DNA from: Gonatopus flavifemur
Lineage: Eukaryota > Arthropoda > Insecta > Hymenoptera > Dryinidae
NCBI GenBank assembly: GCA_018340375.1
Contig: JAFFJZ010000009.1
Location: 12,106,501-12,170,500 of the forward strand
Direction: 5' to 3'
Length of the DNA stretch: 64,000 nucleotides
The position numbers and the translations under genes are program-made. Shown one piece after another: positions 11,617-24,116 of this stretch (position 1 is its first letter; every line of letters begins with the position of its first letter). The notes under the pieces are model-generated. The model searched no databases. It worked only from the letters and a program-made list of their open reading frames with translations, and was not told where the DNA came from.

Positions 11617-13971
11617 AATTCGCGGGAAGACACACTGTATTATAATATCAATTTCGTAAACAAATCCCAATTTAAGGTGACTGAGCGATCGATTCTTTCG
11701 ACAATTTCACAAATTTTTGACCCTTCAGGTCTCATTGGTCCTATTATAATCAAGGCCAAAATTATTATGCAGCAAGTTTGGCAGTTAGGTGTCGGTTGGG
11801 ACGAGTCGGTGCCTATTGAAATACATACGTCTTGGACTCGTTTTTGTAATCACATCAAAGGGATCAATCAGATTAGAATTCCTCGACTTTCAATGCGGTT
11901 ACAGTCATCCGAAGTACAGTTACATATATTTAACGACGCCTCTGAAGCCGCGTATGGCGTTTGCGCTTATTTGCGAGTAGTGGATACCAATGGTCAAATA
12001 GCTGTTGAACTTCTGTGTGCAAAATCGCGGGTCTCCCCCTTGAAAACAATCAGTTTGCCACGTCTTGAGCTTTGTGGTGCTTTGTTGGCCGCTAAAATGG
12101 GTCAAAAAATTATTGAATCTTTAAGCCACGTTCAACTTGATGTTTCTTATTGGTGTGACTCCACAATAGTCCTAGCATGGATTTCCACAGAACCAAATCA
12201 GCTCAAAACATTTGTGGCTAACAGGGTGGCAGAAGTTCAGCAACTGACCAATTCAAAACGGTGGAGACATGTTGGCCCTAAAGATAACCCGGCAGATATA
12301 ATCTCGCGAGGAACTGATTCTGATGCTTTATTGAAAACTGCCCTGTGGTGGAAGGGGCCTACATGGCTCAGCTTGCCACAATCTAAATGGTATAATATCA
12401 CGCCACCCCTATTAACAGACGTCATAAAGCGTAAAATCAGAAACGTAGTTTTAGTGTCACAAGTTATAGATCAAGAGCTGTTTAAGCGTTATTCATCGCT
12501 ATTAAAATTGCAGAGAATCGTATCGTATTGTTTGCGATTTTATCACAACGTGAGAACTGATGGAAGTGCGGAATTTCATGGTCCTTTAGAAATTTTTGAA
12601 CTAAAGAACGCATTGATCGTTTTAGCTGGGACCGTTCAATCAAATGAGTTTTCATGTGAGATAAGAGCATTGAAATCTGGATGTTCGCTCCCATCGACGA
12701 GTCGTTTGCTCTCCCTCAATCCTTGGTTAGATGAGAAGGGGATTATGAGAGTGGGAGGCAGACTAAAAAACTCTGATTTGCATCACGATCATAAGTACCC
12801 CATCGTATTGCCAAGTAATCATGAATTTACGACATTGGTAATTAGATATGAGCACGAAAGACATTTACACGCAGGAAATCAGACCACCTTTAATGCTATT
12901 CGTCAACAATTTTGGATAATTAATGGTCGTAGCAGTGTGAGAAAGGTTCTGCGTGAGTGTACGATCTGTTTTAAGGCTAACCCGGTAAGCCTCGAGTATA
13001 AGATGGGCGATTTGCCGGCATCACGATTGAAGATTCAGCGTCCTTTTGTTACAACGGGCGTAGATTTCGCTGGTCCATTTTTCATAAAGGATGGCAAATT
13101 GCGTAATAGAAAATTAGTCAAGCGCTATATGTGTGTTTTCGTTTGTTTCTCTAGTAAGGCGGTGCATTCGGAATTGGCTGGAGATGGGTAGTGAAACGTT
13201 CTTGAGCGCTCTAAAGAGATTTGTTGCCCGTCGGGGGTTATGCCGAGATATTTATTCGGATAATGGGACCAATTTTGTTGGTGCTAATAATGAATTGAAG
13301 GAAATTGGAAATCTTTCGCAAGAAGTGAATCAATCCGAGCAGTTCTCTGGGTTTTGCAACAACGCCATATCAAATGGCATTTTATTCCATCTCACGCTCC
13401 AAATTTTGGAGGTTTGTGGGAGTCATGTGTAAGATCTGCTAAGTATCACCTCAGGAGAATTCTGACTAATTCGCATTTAACGATCGAACAAATGTATACG
13501 ATTATAGTTCAAGTGGAATCGGTTTTAAATTCCCGCCCTTTGATGCCTCTGTCTGATGACCCCAATGACCTTGATGCCTTAACTCCTGATCACTTGCTCA
13601 TTGGCGGGGCGTTAATGTCAGTACCTCAACATGACCTTAGAGAAGTTCCTACGAGTCGATTGAACCATTATCAACGCCTTCGACAACTCGTTCAGCATTT
13701 CTGGCAGCGCTGGAGGAATGAGTACCTGTCCCATTTGCAACTTCGACAGAAATGGAGAAGAGATAAACCTAATTATTTGAGCGAGGGTGCTCTAGTTCTA
13801 ATCAAGGACGACAATGCCCCACCTTTACATTGGAAGATGGGCAGAGTAATAAGACTATATTCTGGAGCGGATGAGATTGTACGCGTTGTTGATGTTAAAA
13901 CGTCGAAGGCAATTTTGAATCGTCCTGTTTCCAAAATATGTTGTTTGCCTTTCCAAAGTAATGATGCTTGA
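11617..13971 (+). pseudogene. BEL RNase H and integrase
   Basis: The frame reopens after the TGA and runs to a TAG at 13191. It has the connection region ISQIFDPSGLIGP, the RNase H blocks IFNDASEAAYG and SYWCDSTIVLAWI, and the integrase zinc-type region (HERHLHAGNQ, CTICFKANP) followed by GVDFAGPF with the first catalytic Asp. Near 13185 the frame shifts by one base (SDNGTNFVGANNELKE with the second Asp in the new frame). Near 13350 it returns to the first frame (PSHAPNFGGLWE with the catalytic Glu) and ends at 13971 after the WKMGRVI block. Two frameshifts therefore split the integrase. Confidence 0.87.
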
Positions 13972-14298
13972 TCATATTTTATCTCCAAAACAAAAAAACT
14001 GTATTTTTACATTTTTATTGCATTTTTCTATTAAGAAAACTTCATGTACCAGTTTACACACTTATCGTTTTTATGATAAGCTCATTCATTCGGGCATTTG
14101 TCAGACTTATTCTATTTTTTTTTTTTATATTGTAATTAATAATTATTTGTGTGCAAATTCAATAAGATGTACAACATATTTATGATAACGTTGTGTGGCT
14201 ATGTAATATACAATTTACTCATTGTGCATTTCAATATGTGAGAGGCTCGTCCAAGCATTAAGACTTATTGAAAGTCAAGCCTTTCAAAGGGGGCGGTA
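13972..14298 (+). other. BEL 3' untranslated region with polypurine tract
   Basis: Non-coding stretch between the integrase stop and the 3' LTR. AAAGGGGGCGG at 14286-14296, two bases before the LTR start, is the likely polypurine tract. Confidence 0.65.
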
Positions 14299-14516
14299 TG
14301 TTGAGTCCCATGCAAGTGGTGCCATCACCCGTGTTTTCCTATCAACACCTTTTTTTTTTTCACTTCTTGACGCGTTGGATGTTTGGACGTTCCTCGTTCA
14401 CTTCCACAACTAACAGTCTCACGGAATACACGATTATTCAATCAAAGAGAATCATACCGGCTTTTATTAGTGCCTAATCAAAAAGAGAAAAAATTTCATA
14501 TGTGTAATATCGCACA
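14299..14516 (+). repeat. 3' LTR of the BEL element
   Basis: Begins TGTTGAGTCCCATGCAAG and ends TATCGCACA, followed directly by the GTTAA duplication. Nearly identical to 7768-7997. Confidence 0.9.
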
Positions 14517-16500
14517 GTTAAAATAGTTTGAATTCTTCCATTTTCTTCTACTCTGCTCACTAAATGAATGAAGTCTTTCGCGACTCGAGTTTTGGATGTG
14601 CGAATCTAGTGAAGTTATCTATAAGTAAATGTAAATATCTTTTTGTACTTTTTCCTTTAAGTCCTCCAATTGTGTCCAGCGACATTATTCCAAACGGCTT
14701 TTCAGCTGGACCTAACTGAGACAATGGTGCTTTAAAACATCCTATCCTAGATTTGTTTTTAATACATGTCTCACAATTTTTACATATACTTTCGATATGT
14801 TTGTACATATTTTGGAAATAAAATTTATGACATATAGTCAAGGTTAGTTGTTTTGCCCCTATGTGTTCTTGTTCTATATGTATTTTCTCAATAATTGAGC
14901 CACCAAAGTCTTCTGTTATCCATATCTTCTTTTTTTTGCTTATGGATTTATAAATGATCCGATCTCTAATTTCGCCCGAATTATCTATTTCGATCAGTTT
15001 TTGATTTTCTATAATCTCTTCAATTTGTGGAGTATTTGCTGTCTTTATTACAGATTCCTTATCCGGACTGCCAAGTGACTCTGGTACAGGGTTTCTTGAT
15101 GAACAATCTGCTTCTATATTTTTTTTCCCTGGATTGTAAACAATATCAAAGTCGAATTGAGATATGTAATTTAAAATTCCTCTTAAATCTGGGTCCTTGC
15201 TATTCTCGATATTGAAGTTCTCTAATGGTTTATGATCTGTAAAGATGACAAACTTTCTCCCTATCAAATAATATTGCCAATAGAGGATTGCTTCTTTAAT
15301 TACTAGGCATTCTATGTATATTGCTTTTTTTGTTTTTTGTATTTTGTTCAACTTTTTTGAGGAGAACACTGCCTTTAGGGATTCATCTTCTTGGGGTTTT
15401 TTTCGTATTGCACCCACTCCTTCCACGCTGGCATTCGTATTTAAATATATTGGCGCTTTTTCATCAGATATTGCCAGTGTTGGAGCTGAATGTAAGTATT
15501 CTTTTATTTTTACAAAGCTGTTATTACATTGTTCTGACCAATGAAATTCGACATTTTTCCTCAATAGGTTATGTGATGGGTCCAATAGTATCGCGTGTTG
15601 AGGTATATATTCTGAGTAAAAATTTATTTTTCCGAGAAATTGTCTCACTTGTTTTCTTGTCTGAGGTGCCGAGAATTTCTTTATTGCTATCAAGTTATCA
15701 TCTATCGGTTTAATGTAATTGTCACCAATTTCATGGCCCAGATATGTAATCTCATTTAGGGCAAATTGACATTTTCCTTCGTTCAGCTTGAGTCCTTGAT
15801 CCTTTAATGCTTTTAAGGTTTGTTCTACATGTGCTATATGTTCTTCGTAAGTTTTCGAATAAACGAGTATGTCGTCTATGTAGTTTACTGCAAATCTATC
15901 TAGTTCTTTTTTTCGTATGACGCTAGACAGAATTCTTTGGAAAATTGCTGGTGCAGACTTCAAACCATATGGGAGGCAATTCCACTGCCAATGGCCATGA
16001 TGTGTTACAAATGCTAATTTGTGCCAGTCCTTTTCGCGCACTGGTATTGACCAGAAAGCCGAGTTTATATCGAGTTTCGTAAAAAATTTATAATTTCTAG
16101 CGCACAAGGTCAGATCCTCAATCCTAGGGAACGGTTGACTCTCTGGTACAACAATTTTATTCAATTCTTCGAAATCTATACAAAAGCGGGACTTTTCTCT
16201 TCCTCTTTCTTGAACACCATAGTGACTGTGGCCGCATATGGGCTACATGATTCCTCAATTAAATCCGCTTTTAACAATTCACCTACTTGCTTTTCAATTT
16301 CAACTTTGTCTTGGAATGAGCATCCTTGGAATGGGCTTCCTAGCGATATATCTATATTCTGACAATTTAATTGAGACCTCATATCCTTCTGATTTCCCGA
16401 TATCCAACTTTGATTTTGCAAAAACATCATTGTTTCCTTTTATTATGTCTTGAATACTGATTTTCTTATCCTTTTTTTTGTGTGTTGAACTTCATTTATT
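14517..16500 (-). pseudogene. Gypsy reverse transcriptase, RNase H and integrase N-terminal half
   Basis: The main frame (14560-16164) has the RT blocks KLDINSAFWSIPV (first Asp, residue 32), LPYGLKSAPAIFQ and NYIDDILVYS (YIDD, residues 95-98). The RNase H motif reads LNTNAS, where the catalytic Asp of the usual TDAS is Asn244; FTDHKPL follows. Then comes the HHCC integrase zinc region (EQEHIGAKQ, CKNCETC) and MSLDTIGGL with the first integrase Asp. The RT N-terminal part lies one frame over at 16176-16430 (KVEIEKQVGELLKADLIEES), a one-base shift at about 16170. Another shift follows near 14590, after FTRFAH, and then the BEL insertion breaks the core. Confidence 0.88.
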
Positions 16501-16562
16501 TTTGCCCTATCCTCTTCAATTTTTACATCATTTTGAATAACCGGCTATTTCTGAGTTCTATT

Positions 16563-16874
16563 TCAGTTTTCATTTTGACATAGCTTAAATGTTTGAATTA
16601 GATCTAGACCCATTAATATATCTTCTCTAAAATAATCATTGTGTACTATGAAAAATGGAAAAATCTTATTAATATTATGAATAGTTTTTTTTGAATGTAC
16701 TATACCCTCTGGCTTTTCTATTCCCGTGAATCCTCTCAACTTATCTCCCCCACCCATAATTCTATTTGCTGTATGAATTTTTTGCAAAAATTCATGACTT
16801 ATTAATGATACATTAGCACCGGAGTCATGTAGACTTATAGCTGGCTTATCGTTAACAAGAATTTTCACTCTCAT
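16563..16874 (-). pseudogene. Gypsy aspartic protease
   Basis: About 103 codons. The active-site motif is LHDSGANVSLIS (D-S-G-A); the later ILMGLDLI block matches the second conserved region (ILGxD) of retropepsins. It lies between the zinc-finger segment and the RT, as expected, but in a frame separated by stops. Confidence 0.8.
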
Positions 16875-16885
16875 AAGTGGGGTGA

Positions 16886-17119
16886 CTATTCGTTTTTTGC
16901 TTCTTCAGTGCTAGCTACAATCCTTTCAGTATCCATATTATGTATAATCTCAATTTTATCATTCTTTGAATTCGATATTTGTCTATCCTTTAATCTACAT
17001 CTCTGCTCCGGGTGGTATCTATCTTGATAACCTAATTTCTCACAAATCGAACATGGTTTGTTTTTTTTTTTATATTTTATCCGTATCTTTATCATTTTTC
17101 TTAATATTGAAATTCCCAA
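16886..17119 (-). pseudogene. Gypsy gag zinc-finger segment
   Basis: The segment contains a nucleocapsid-like cluster, CSICEKLGYQDRYHPEQRC, with Cys and His close to a CCHC knuckle but irregular spacing. It overlaps the 3' end of the neighbouring gag frame (17070-17303) in another frame, so a frameshift separates them. Confidence 0.6.
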
Positions 17120-17950
17120 AATGCTTCAATTTAGACATTGAATCTTCCATAGTTACCACAGTTTTCCTCTCTAATCTACTTTGTATAAATTTTGGCAATT
17201 TAATTACTATTGAATCAATTTGCGTGTTGAGAGTGATTTTGTCGTTGACCTGTAATAGTAAGTTTCTTTTTTTCCAAGCAAATTCCAATAACGAACCATT
17301 CAAATATTGATAATCGTATGCATATGCAATTTATCACCAAGATTGCACGGAGAAGGTTTCTAAAAACGCGTTATTCCAAATTTCCCAATCATTATACTTA
17401 ACGAATATTGTTTCAAAGAAACATTAAACCAATCTAGTGCTGATTTTTCTAAAAACAATCCTCAAGTTTCGGCGTATTTGTTTTCATTTATACCTACTCG
17501 ATTACATTCTCGAACAAACATCGATAGCCACGTAGTCGTTTCAAAATTTTCACCATTGAATCTTCCCAATACAATATCTTCGGCTAAACTACGACTGCTT
17601 CTCTCCGAGGCACTGGTGTTAGCGGTATCGGCTTGTGTTACAGCAACTTCTTTCAAATATTCATCACCAAGCACAACATTTCCTTCTTCATCCAAATAAA
17701 TACTTTGAAGCTCATCCGTCAAGGTCACCAACACATTCCTGAATTTATTTCTGGCTTCCAAACTCTTAAGCACGTTCTTAACTACCGTTGTGTTAAAGAG
17801 TTGGATATGACTAGCATTGATTCTTTTGTCCCGCGGAAATAGAAAAATTTCCTCTTTACCCACCAGTTGAATTGTTTTAACTCTGATCGAGGTGCTCTTT
17901 GAGTCGGCGCCGGCTTCTGAGATAAACTGGAACTTTGCCTTCACACTCAT
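17120..17950 (-). pseudogene. Gypsy gag
   Basis: The gag start is the ATG at 17950, about 10 bases after the 5' LTR (MSVKAKFQFIS). The capsid-type core IVLGRFNGENFETTTWLSMF runs to a TGA near 17462 and resumes in frame with FLEKSALDWF, a usual gypsy gag block. Several stops follow before the last open piece (17070-17303, MNGSLLEFAWKK). Broken in at least three places. Confidence 0.75.
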
Positions 17951-17960
17951 TGTATTGATT

Positions 17961-18303
17961 TGTGAGTTTCGTGGTCAGAAACTTACCAAGGAGATTGATT
18001 TGGGTCATTGAACGGACAATGTGAGATGTAGTTGCTCAAACTATATTTACAATTATTTACAGAATCACACTATAACCATAAAAATAAGAGTGTAATTCAT
18101 CACCTACCTAAATCAATATAATTGTCGTTAATTTTCGAAGATTATTAACACTCGTATCAATCTTATGACTACGGCATTTCACGATGCTTAGAGCTCGGGC
18201 TGATCACATGTACTCCCTTCTCCGCTGAGAAGTTACACGCGCGTTCGTCATATGATCGCTAGTGTCGTACGACTAAGTTTGGGCGCTAGCTTTCAAACTT
18301 ACA
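17961..18303 (-). repeat. 5' LTR of the gypsy element
   Basis: 343 bases, same orientation as 6793-7135 with about 20 differences. On the plus strand it reads TGTGAGTTT at its left edge and AAACTTACA at its right edge. Confidence 0.9.
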
Positions 18304-18724
18304 TATATATTCAAAATACATGAATTCATTTATTTATTCACTCATCAGAAAATAATGTTCTGTATATCATGGTATATATTATACATTTATGTAGTAATAT
18401 CATTCGTGTATGTATACATGAAAGAGTAAGAGAGACAAAGAGAGAAGATTCATTGATATCACGATATTATGGAAAGCCTGATTATTAATATAGATATCCA
18501 CAACATTAAAAACAAAGTGTTGATGAATGTTCATATCGGTTATTTCTCTCACACAATGCATTCAGTTATCTCTTCCTCTCTGACGAAGGATTTTTCTCTT
18601 CATTCCATTGAAAATCCGGGTGTTGCGCACTCCTGTCTATTATAGAATTCGATGATCCTGGTTGAGAGGACTCGAGCATGGGAAAGGGAAAAGACAAAAA
18701 TTTTGCGCAAACTTCTTTCAAGAG

Positions 18725-18988
18725 GTACGTGATTCAATACGAATTTGAAGTAAACAATAATGAAGGACATACTTGGGATTTTGTATTTGCTCACACTTCG
18801 AATTCCCCAATAATTTCTGAAGGCTAAAAAATGAAATTTTAGAACTTTCTGACGTTCAGAGGTTAAAATTTTACAGTTTTATTTTTTAGCCTTCAAAAAT
18901 CATTGGAAAATTCAAAGTGTGAGGGAATTCGCAATTCCAAGTATGCAATTTATCGTTATTCACTCTGTATTCGTATTAAATCACGTAC
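18725..18988. mobile_element. Palindromic MITE
   Basis: Arms of about 115 bases, starting GTACGTGATTCAATACGAA and ending with the inverse TTCGTATTAAATCACGTAC, pair along most of their length (for example GAAGGCTAAAAAAT against ATTTTTTAGCCTTC). No coding capacity; target-site duplication unclear. Confidence 0.65.
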
Positions 18989-20949
18989 TTTCTGAAAAAA
19001 ATTCACGCACAATATGACTTTTTCCCCTATCTCCTCATGCCTGAGTCCTCTTGAGGATTGGCATTACTAGAGTACTGTACGGACCGTGTCTATAATAATC
19101 ACAACTTTTTACTCACAGTATAGATCCAAAGACAAGAGATGAATTCATTGGATGCATAATTTGATGCCTGTTGCCCAGTTTGTTTGCTTATTTTTCCGGA
19201 TTTATAAAATTTCTATATTTTCGTTCATGTTTTGAGGGAAAAATGAGGAAAGAATGAGGACCAGGTATAAAATAATTGGAGAATCGCTTCAAGGAGAAGA
19301 AAAAATCCTCTCAACTGTGATAAACGCACTCCAGTTCTGATGAGGAGATTCAGGTTTGACTTCTGACTATGGCAGTTGCTTTTCTCAGATTTGATTCTTC
19401 TTTTTTTCATAAAAGTCATGTCAGGGAAATGAGACCGCTGTGCGATGAATTTGATTGGTTGTTGGTCATTCCCCTTTCCTAAGCACGCAGTGGTTTGAAA
19501 ATCCCCTTTCTGAAGCAGTTCGGGGGGTCTTTTTAAGATGATCGTAGCTCATGCCTTGGTCAAATCACTTTCATCCCCCACCTTGGGCGATTGAGGCGGT
19601 AGTATAATCTGGATCATTGATTGTAATAATGAACAAGCGAATTGTCTGAGAGACGTGTGTCGTGTTATGTTATCCCATAACCAAGGAGGTGGGGTCTTTG
19701 GAGTTCGGCCGAAAATCGTTTTCGTTCGTGACTTGACAAAAAAGGATGGGAGGATGTGGCTCCCAAGCGTGACGAAGGAAACGGAAGAAAAGTGAAAAAA
19801 ACCCAGAACTCTGAAGACCACACTGAGAGAAAAAAAGAACAAAAATTACAATCTTTGCTCACATAACGAGGATATCGCTGTAAAAAGTAGATAATCACCA
19901 ACAAAAATCCACGAAATTAAAATACGATGTTTGAAGATAGTGAACATCGTTCATATAAATTACAATCTATGATTTGAATATTCATATTTATTAAAAAACA
20001 TATAAATAAATCCAATAAATCACTAGTTCCAATCAAAATATTGTATTGATCCCAACCATTCTTCAGATAAAGAATATTTGAAATTTGAACTTTCAAACTG
20101 TAATTTTTTATCAAATTTCTGATGTGTCATCATCAACAGTATTTTCAACACAATTCATTATCATGGATTGTGATTTTCAGTAACTCGTGTGTGATTGGTC
20201 GAATCACAGATTCCATTCAAAATGAGTGCAACAAAATGTTCAATGCGTTACGTGGTGCTCAATCGTAGTTTATTGTTTTCGACTTCTTACCGGTGATATA
20301 TACATATGACGAGAATGGAGGAGTTGGAAGACATTGAACACGTAATAAATCAATCCTCATTCAGAAATCATTATCATATCTTCATTGGACAATTTTTAAA
20401 CTTAGATACAGCCACGAAATACTTTTTAGGATTGATTACATTAAAGATTTTTCATGTGATAATAACATATTGTAATCGCTGAATGTATTGGAAAATGTTA
20501 CATCTCAGGTTATTATGAATATTCTGTTCTGAAAAATAGTTAAGGGCACTTTATCAGAAGAAGCGGGTAAAATTTGCGTTGATTTGTTTCATCAGTTACT
20601 TGATAAATTCGAATTTGAAATAGGTGGTTATTTCAGGAACTTGCACACCTCACATCGAACTTCAAATGTAAGATTAGGTTTCCTCTTGGTTTGCAGGTAT
20701 TAGAAAACAAATTTATAAACATTTTGATATTCGTAGATTATTACTTTTGAACCCCTCTTATACTCGCCAGGAATCAGTGAAAGACTCAAACTTATATTTA
20801 GAAACTGATCTTCATCGTGGATTTCATTGTTATGCAGTTGAAATTTCCCGTAAATGCATAACTTATGGAAAAAAATGGCGCAACATTTGACTCGCTTCTT
20901 TTGATGCTTGAATGCCTTCAAGTGTCGTCTAAAACTCCCCAATCTCACG

Positions 20950-21025
20950 GCGGTGAATTGGCTCAGCGGTTCGCGTGTTATCTGTCAATCACTTGCGTGA
21001 AATCAGAGTTCGTGTCTCCCTGGGA
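20950..21025 (+). repeat. tRNA-like SINE head (candidate)
   Basis: GAATTGGCTCAGCGGTTCGC resembles an A box (TGGCNNAGTGG) and AGAGTTCGTGTCTCCC resembles a B box about 40 bases on. No acceptor stem pairs by eye, so a SINE remnant is the better reading. Confidence 0.35.
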
Positions 21026-22579
21026 AGCAAAATTTTCTACGAAATGTTAGTGTCCAAATTCCGTCAATAATACAGGTTAATTCAATAGTATAATTGAAAG
21101 ACGTATAGTTTGTAAGACTTTGAATCTGTGAATATGGCATACTAAGTAGGTGTTAAGGCGTTGTCTGTAAGCTGATGTGAATTTCCGATTAATTAGAGTC
21201 CAGTAGAATAACTACAACAAGTTTACTTTTTTATATTTTTCTTTGAATCCCTATGATGAAATAAAAATTACAATCTTCGATTTCAAAATCTCAGTCCTCT
21301 GAAGTTGACTCAATTGAATAAAAATTACTATCTACAATTGAAAAATGTTAATCTTTTTCTAATAGAGATCCTGTATTATAACTTCTGCGGTCAGAAATTC
21401 AGATTGCTACTATTATGACTGTAATTTTCAGACTTGGTTCGCGATGTCTCTGTTTTGGAAACAAAAATAATAATTTTTCATCCATATTTTGAATGAAAAT
21501 TATTATTTTTTTCTCTCACTGCACCGTGAAGTTTACGGGTACAGAAAAACACCTTACAGTGTGAGGGTTATCGTTCAGTGCTACATCGATTTCCCACCTA
21601 AAGGAGCATTCGTGACCACCATAAAAATTTCGTAGATGTGAGTGTCAGAGTTGTGTATTATTATTTTTTTTTTGTTATAATAAACCATCCTAATATTGCC
21701 GGATGGTGTCTTTCTTACTCTATCAAAGAAAAACATTTGAGCGGGAGAGGAATCCTGCGGCACTGTAAAGGAGGTTTGGGTTATTTATTCTTATGCCTTT
21801 GTATGTTTATTCTTCTCAGTGGTTTAACCTTTTCGAGTATGTTTCTTTATCCTAAAGTTTCTTCATTCGGTTTTCTAAATTTTAAAACGGCAATATAATA
21901 ATTTCTTGTGTCACAAATCAACGTAAGATATGTACAAAAACATAACTTGCTTTCCCTAATTTTTGTGATTATTCTCAGATTTGAAGATAATGAAATGATT
22001 GGAAATAATACCAGGAGTTTTCGCCCCTTAACTGCTTCGCCTCGCTCAGCAGCTCGAACCCATTCAAAATTCGCTTCGCTCATTTTGAACAAATGTTATA
22101 TGACATACGCCTGCTCCGCTCGCATTAAGAAGTAAAGTATCAATTGTTCTTCGGAACTATGATCTAATTTAGATATCCAGAGATATGTGAAAAGGCACGC
22201 ATTGATCCTCATAGTTAGAAGAATGTTTGAACGAGGTTTGAACAATCTGAAATACGATGTTCTATTTCCAAAACAATCATCAAAGGATTCACAAACAAAC
22301 GTAATTGTATTGAACAGTTTCTGAGAATACTGTGAAAAAATGCACTGCTGAAAATGGTTTCGCATATACCTGGAGACTCTCAGTGTTGATAGGTTTTGAA
22401 GGGTTTTCCTGGGATAGAATCTCGAAAACAAGCACTTTTTGTGAATTGAAAAAATACTATTCGATATGCATTTTTGCAATTCGCAGCGTTTACTGTTCAC
22501 ATATTCAAGAATTAAGATTAAAAAGTTAGGTACGGTAACAAATATGGAAGTTTTTCTGAAAGTCGTTCCTGCGCTGCGT

Positions 22580-22800
22580 GTACTTCAGCATAGAAACGAA
22601 ACGAAAATTGAAACTCACAAAATCTGATGAATCGTCGTTATTTATCTTTCTCGAATCAATTCTTTGTAATTTTTTGCAACTGAAAACATCGATCAAAGAA
22701 TGTACTGCAAGATTTTGGGTCTTTAACAGCTGAGTATTTCATTATTCAATTACTAATTCGTTTCAATAAATGATTCAAACTTCAGCAACATACAAGTTTT
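22580..22800 (+). repeat. Dispersed repeat, copy 1
   Basis: Matches 35385-35590 in the same orientation with moderate divergence; shared blocks include ACAAAATCTGATGAATC versus ACAAAATCTGATAGATTC, TGCAAGATTT, and GATTCAAACTTCAGCAACAT. Ends not defined; type of element unknown. Confidence 0.6.
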
Positions 22801-23309
22801 TTATGAAGTTCTGAATGTTTTTGGCGGATATGGGCATTTCCACGGAAAGCGTCATTTTTCTGTCCCTCTCCATTCATGACCAATTCTGTGGATGAAATCC
22901 AATTTTATGTGTGTGAAAATATCAATTCAGACTTCCTGATGTGGGAAAAATAACTCAAGATGATCGCAGAAGTTCTTAAGAACGGATATAACTTATAGTG
23001 ATTGAACAAAGTACGAAAAACATGAGTTTTGATCTGTCCCTGGGTACAAATTGACTACTTCGCTTGCTCACAACGTTTCTGCGCGTTACTGAAACGTTCC
23101 AACAAAAATCAGCCGAACACTTTACACCTCAAGCTACTCAAATTACATGAGTATGACACTGTGCTATCAATCCAATATCCCTCAAAAAACCACGAATTTG
23201 TGTCCTGATTTTGAAATTACAAATGTCCCCTCCGACACTTTTAGAAGTAGGAATCGCGCGCATCTACTTAGGATCAATTTCCTTAGATTTTCTATTAGTT
23301 TCAGGCTAT

Positions 23310-23490
23310 CCCGAGTAAAAATTTTCATTTCGGGTTCGCTAAACAGGGCTGGTGCGGGCGTGTTGCATTTTTCTGCGGTACTGTTGCGGATGTGATGTGC
23401 CCGCACTGAATCTGCAACAGTACCGCAGAAAAATGCAATACGTCTGCACCAGTCCCGTTTGGCGAACCGAAATTAACATTTTTACTCGGG
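23310..23490. mobile_element. Palindromic MITE with CCCGAG ends
   Basis: 181 bases; ends read CCCGAGTAAAAATTTTCATT and inverted AATTAACATTTTTACTCGGG. The arms pair nearly throughout, including the core TTGCATTTTTCTGCGGTACT and its inverse. Flanked by AT on both sides. Confidence 0.7.
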
Positions 23491-23859
23491 ATGGAAAGAC
23501 ACTCCGTAAAGCACAACGATGTGCTTCAAAAATTGTTGGAGTATTCAACTTCGAAAAATCGAAAATCATGATTTCGTAAAAAAAATGTCCCCTCCATTAT
23601 ATCACTTCATTGCAAGAGTTTTCAAAGCACATCTTTCTATGTCTCATCAAATTGAATAGTACATTGGGGCGAAGCAGTCCACCAAAATTTGTTTCAATAT
23701 TGCGTTGCGCGCAGGAGTTATTTCAGAGTTAGAGCCAAAATGTCCCCTCCGATCTTTCAGTAAAAATGTCCCCTCCAACACTCAGAGAGATAGAAATCGC
23801 GCGCATCAACTTGGGGTCAATTTCCTTACATTTTCGATTAGTTTTAGGCTTTGGAAAAA

Positions 23860-24116
23860 TCGTCGATACTATGGCAGAACCTCGTAGCTTGATTTTTGAC
23901 GGTTTGGTCGTTCCATCGGGAAAATGGTCAGCACATGCTAATACACATATGGACAAGACTTTTATAAACAAAGAGGCCTTCGATTATTGTTGAGTGAACA
24001 TAATTGATCACATATAATTTGATTATATGTGTATTTAGTGTGTACTGATGATATGTCCGATGGAACCTCGATACTGTCGAAAATCGAGATACGAGGTTTT
24101 GACATAGTACCGACGA
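23860..24116. mobile_element. Palindromic MITE with TCGTCG ends
   Basis: Terminal inverted repeats of about 60 bases (TCGTCGATACTATGGCAGAA and the inverse of TCGTCGGTACTATGTCAAAA), with an unpaired middle of about 130 bases. It sits at the same relative position within a second copy of the surrounding repeat as the MITE at 23310-23490 does in the first copy. Confidence 0.65.

Larger units (their letters stand above)
7768..14516 (+). mobile_element. BEL/Pao LTR retrotransposon nested in the gypsy integrase
   Basis: Direct LTRs lie at 7768-7997 and 14299-14516, and the element is flanked by the 5-bp duplication GTTAA (7763-7767 and 14517-14521). Coding order is gag, protease, RT, RNase H, integrase, as in BEL/Pao. 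The LTRs differ by only about three substitutions plus an indel of about 16 bases and small length changes, so this insertion is younger than its gypsy host. The coding region has several breaks, so this copy is defective. Confidence 0.93.
6793..18303 (-). mobile_element. Gypsy-type LTR retrotransposon, split by a BEL element
   Basis: Two 343-bp direct repeats (6793-7135 and 17961-18303) bound minus-strand gag, zinc finger, protease, reverse transcriptase, RNase H and integrase, in gypsy order. The LTRs begin TGTAAGTTT and end AAACTTACA, and I counted about 20 differences between them by eye (near 6%, mostly transitions). Flanks are TGTA on the left and TATA on the right, an imperfect 4-bp duplication. 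No primer-binding site is evident: gag starts about 10 bases after the LTR. No env-like frame. The plus-strand BEL element at 7768-14516 cuts the integrase; without it the element would be about 4.75 kb. Confidence 0.9.

Noticed and set aside
6793..18303. Perfect target-site duplication for the gypsy element
   Set aside because: Flanks are TGTA and TATA; three of four bases agree, which is not enough to claim a perfect duplication.
19549..19842. 97-codon minus-strand frame as a possible gene
   Set aside because: Hydrophobic low-complexity start, no motif, overlapping another frame; looks like chance.
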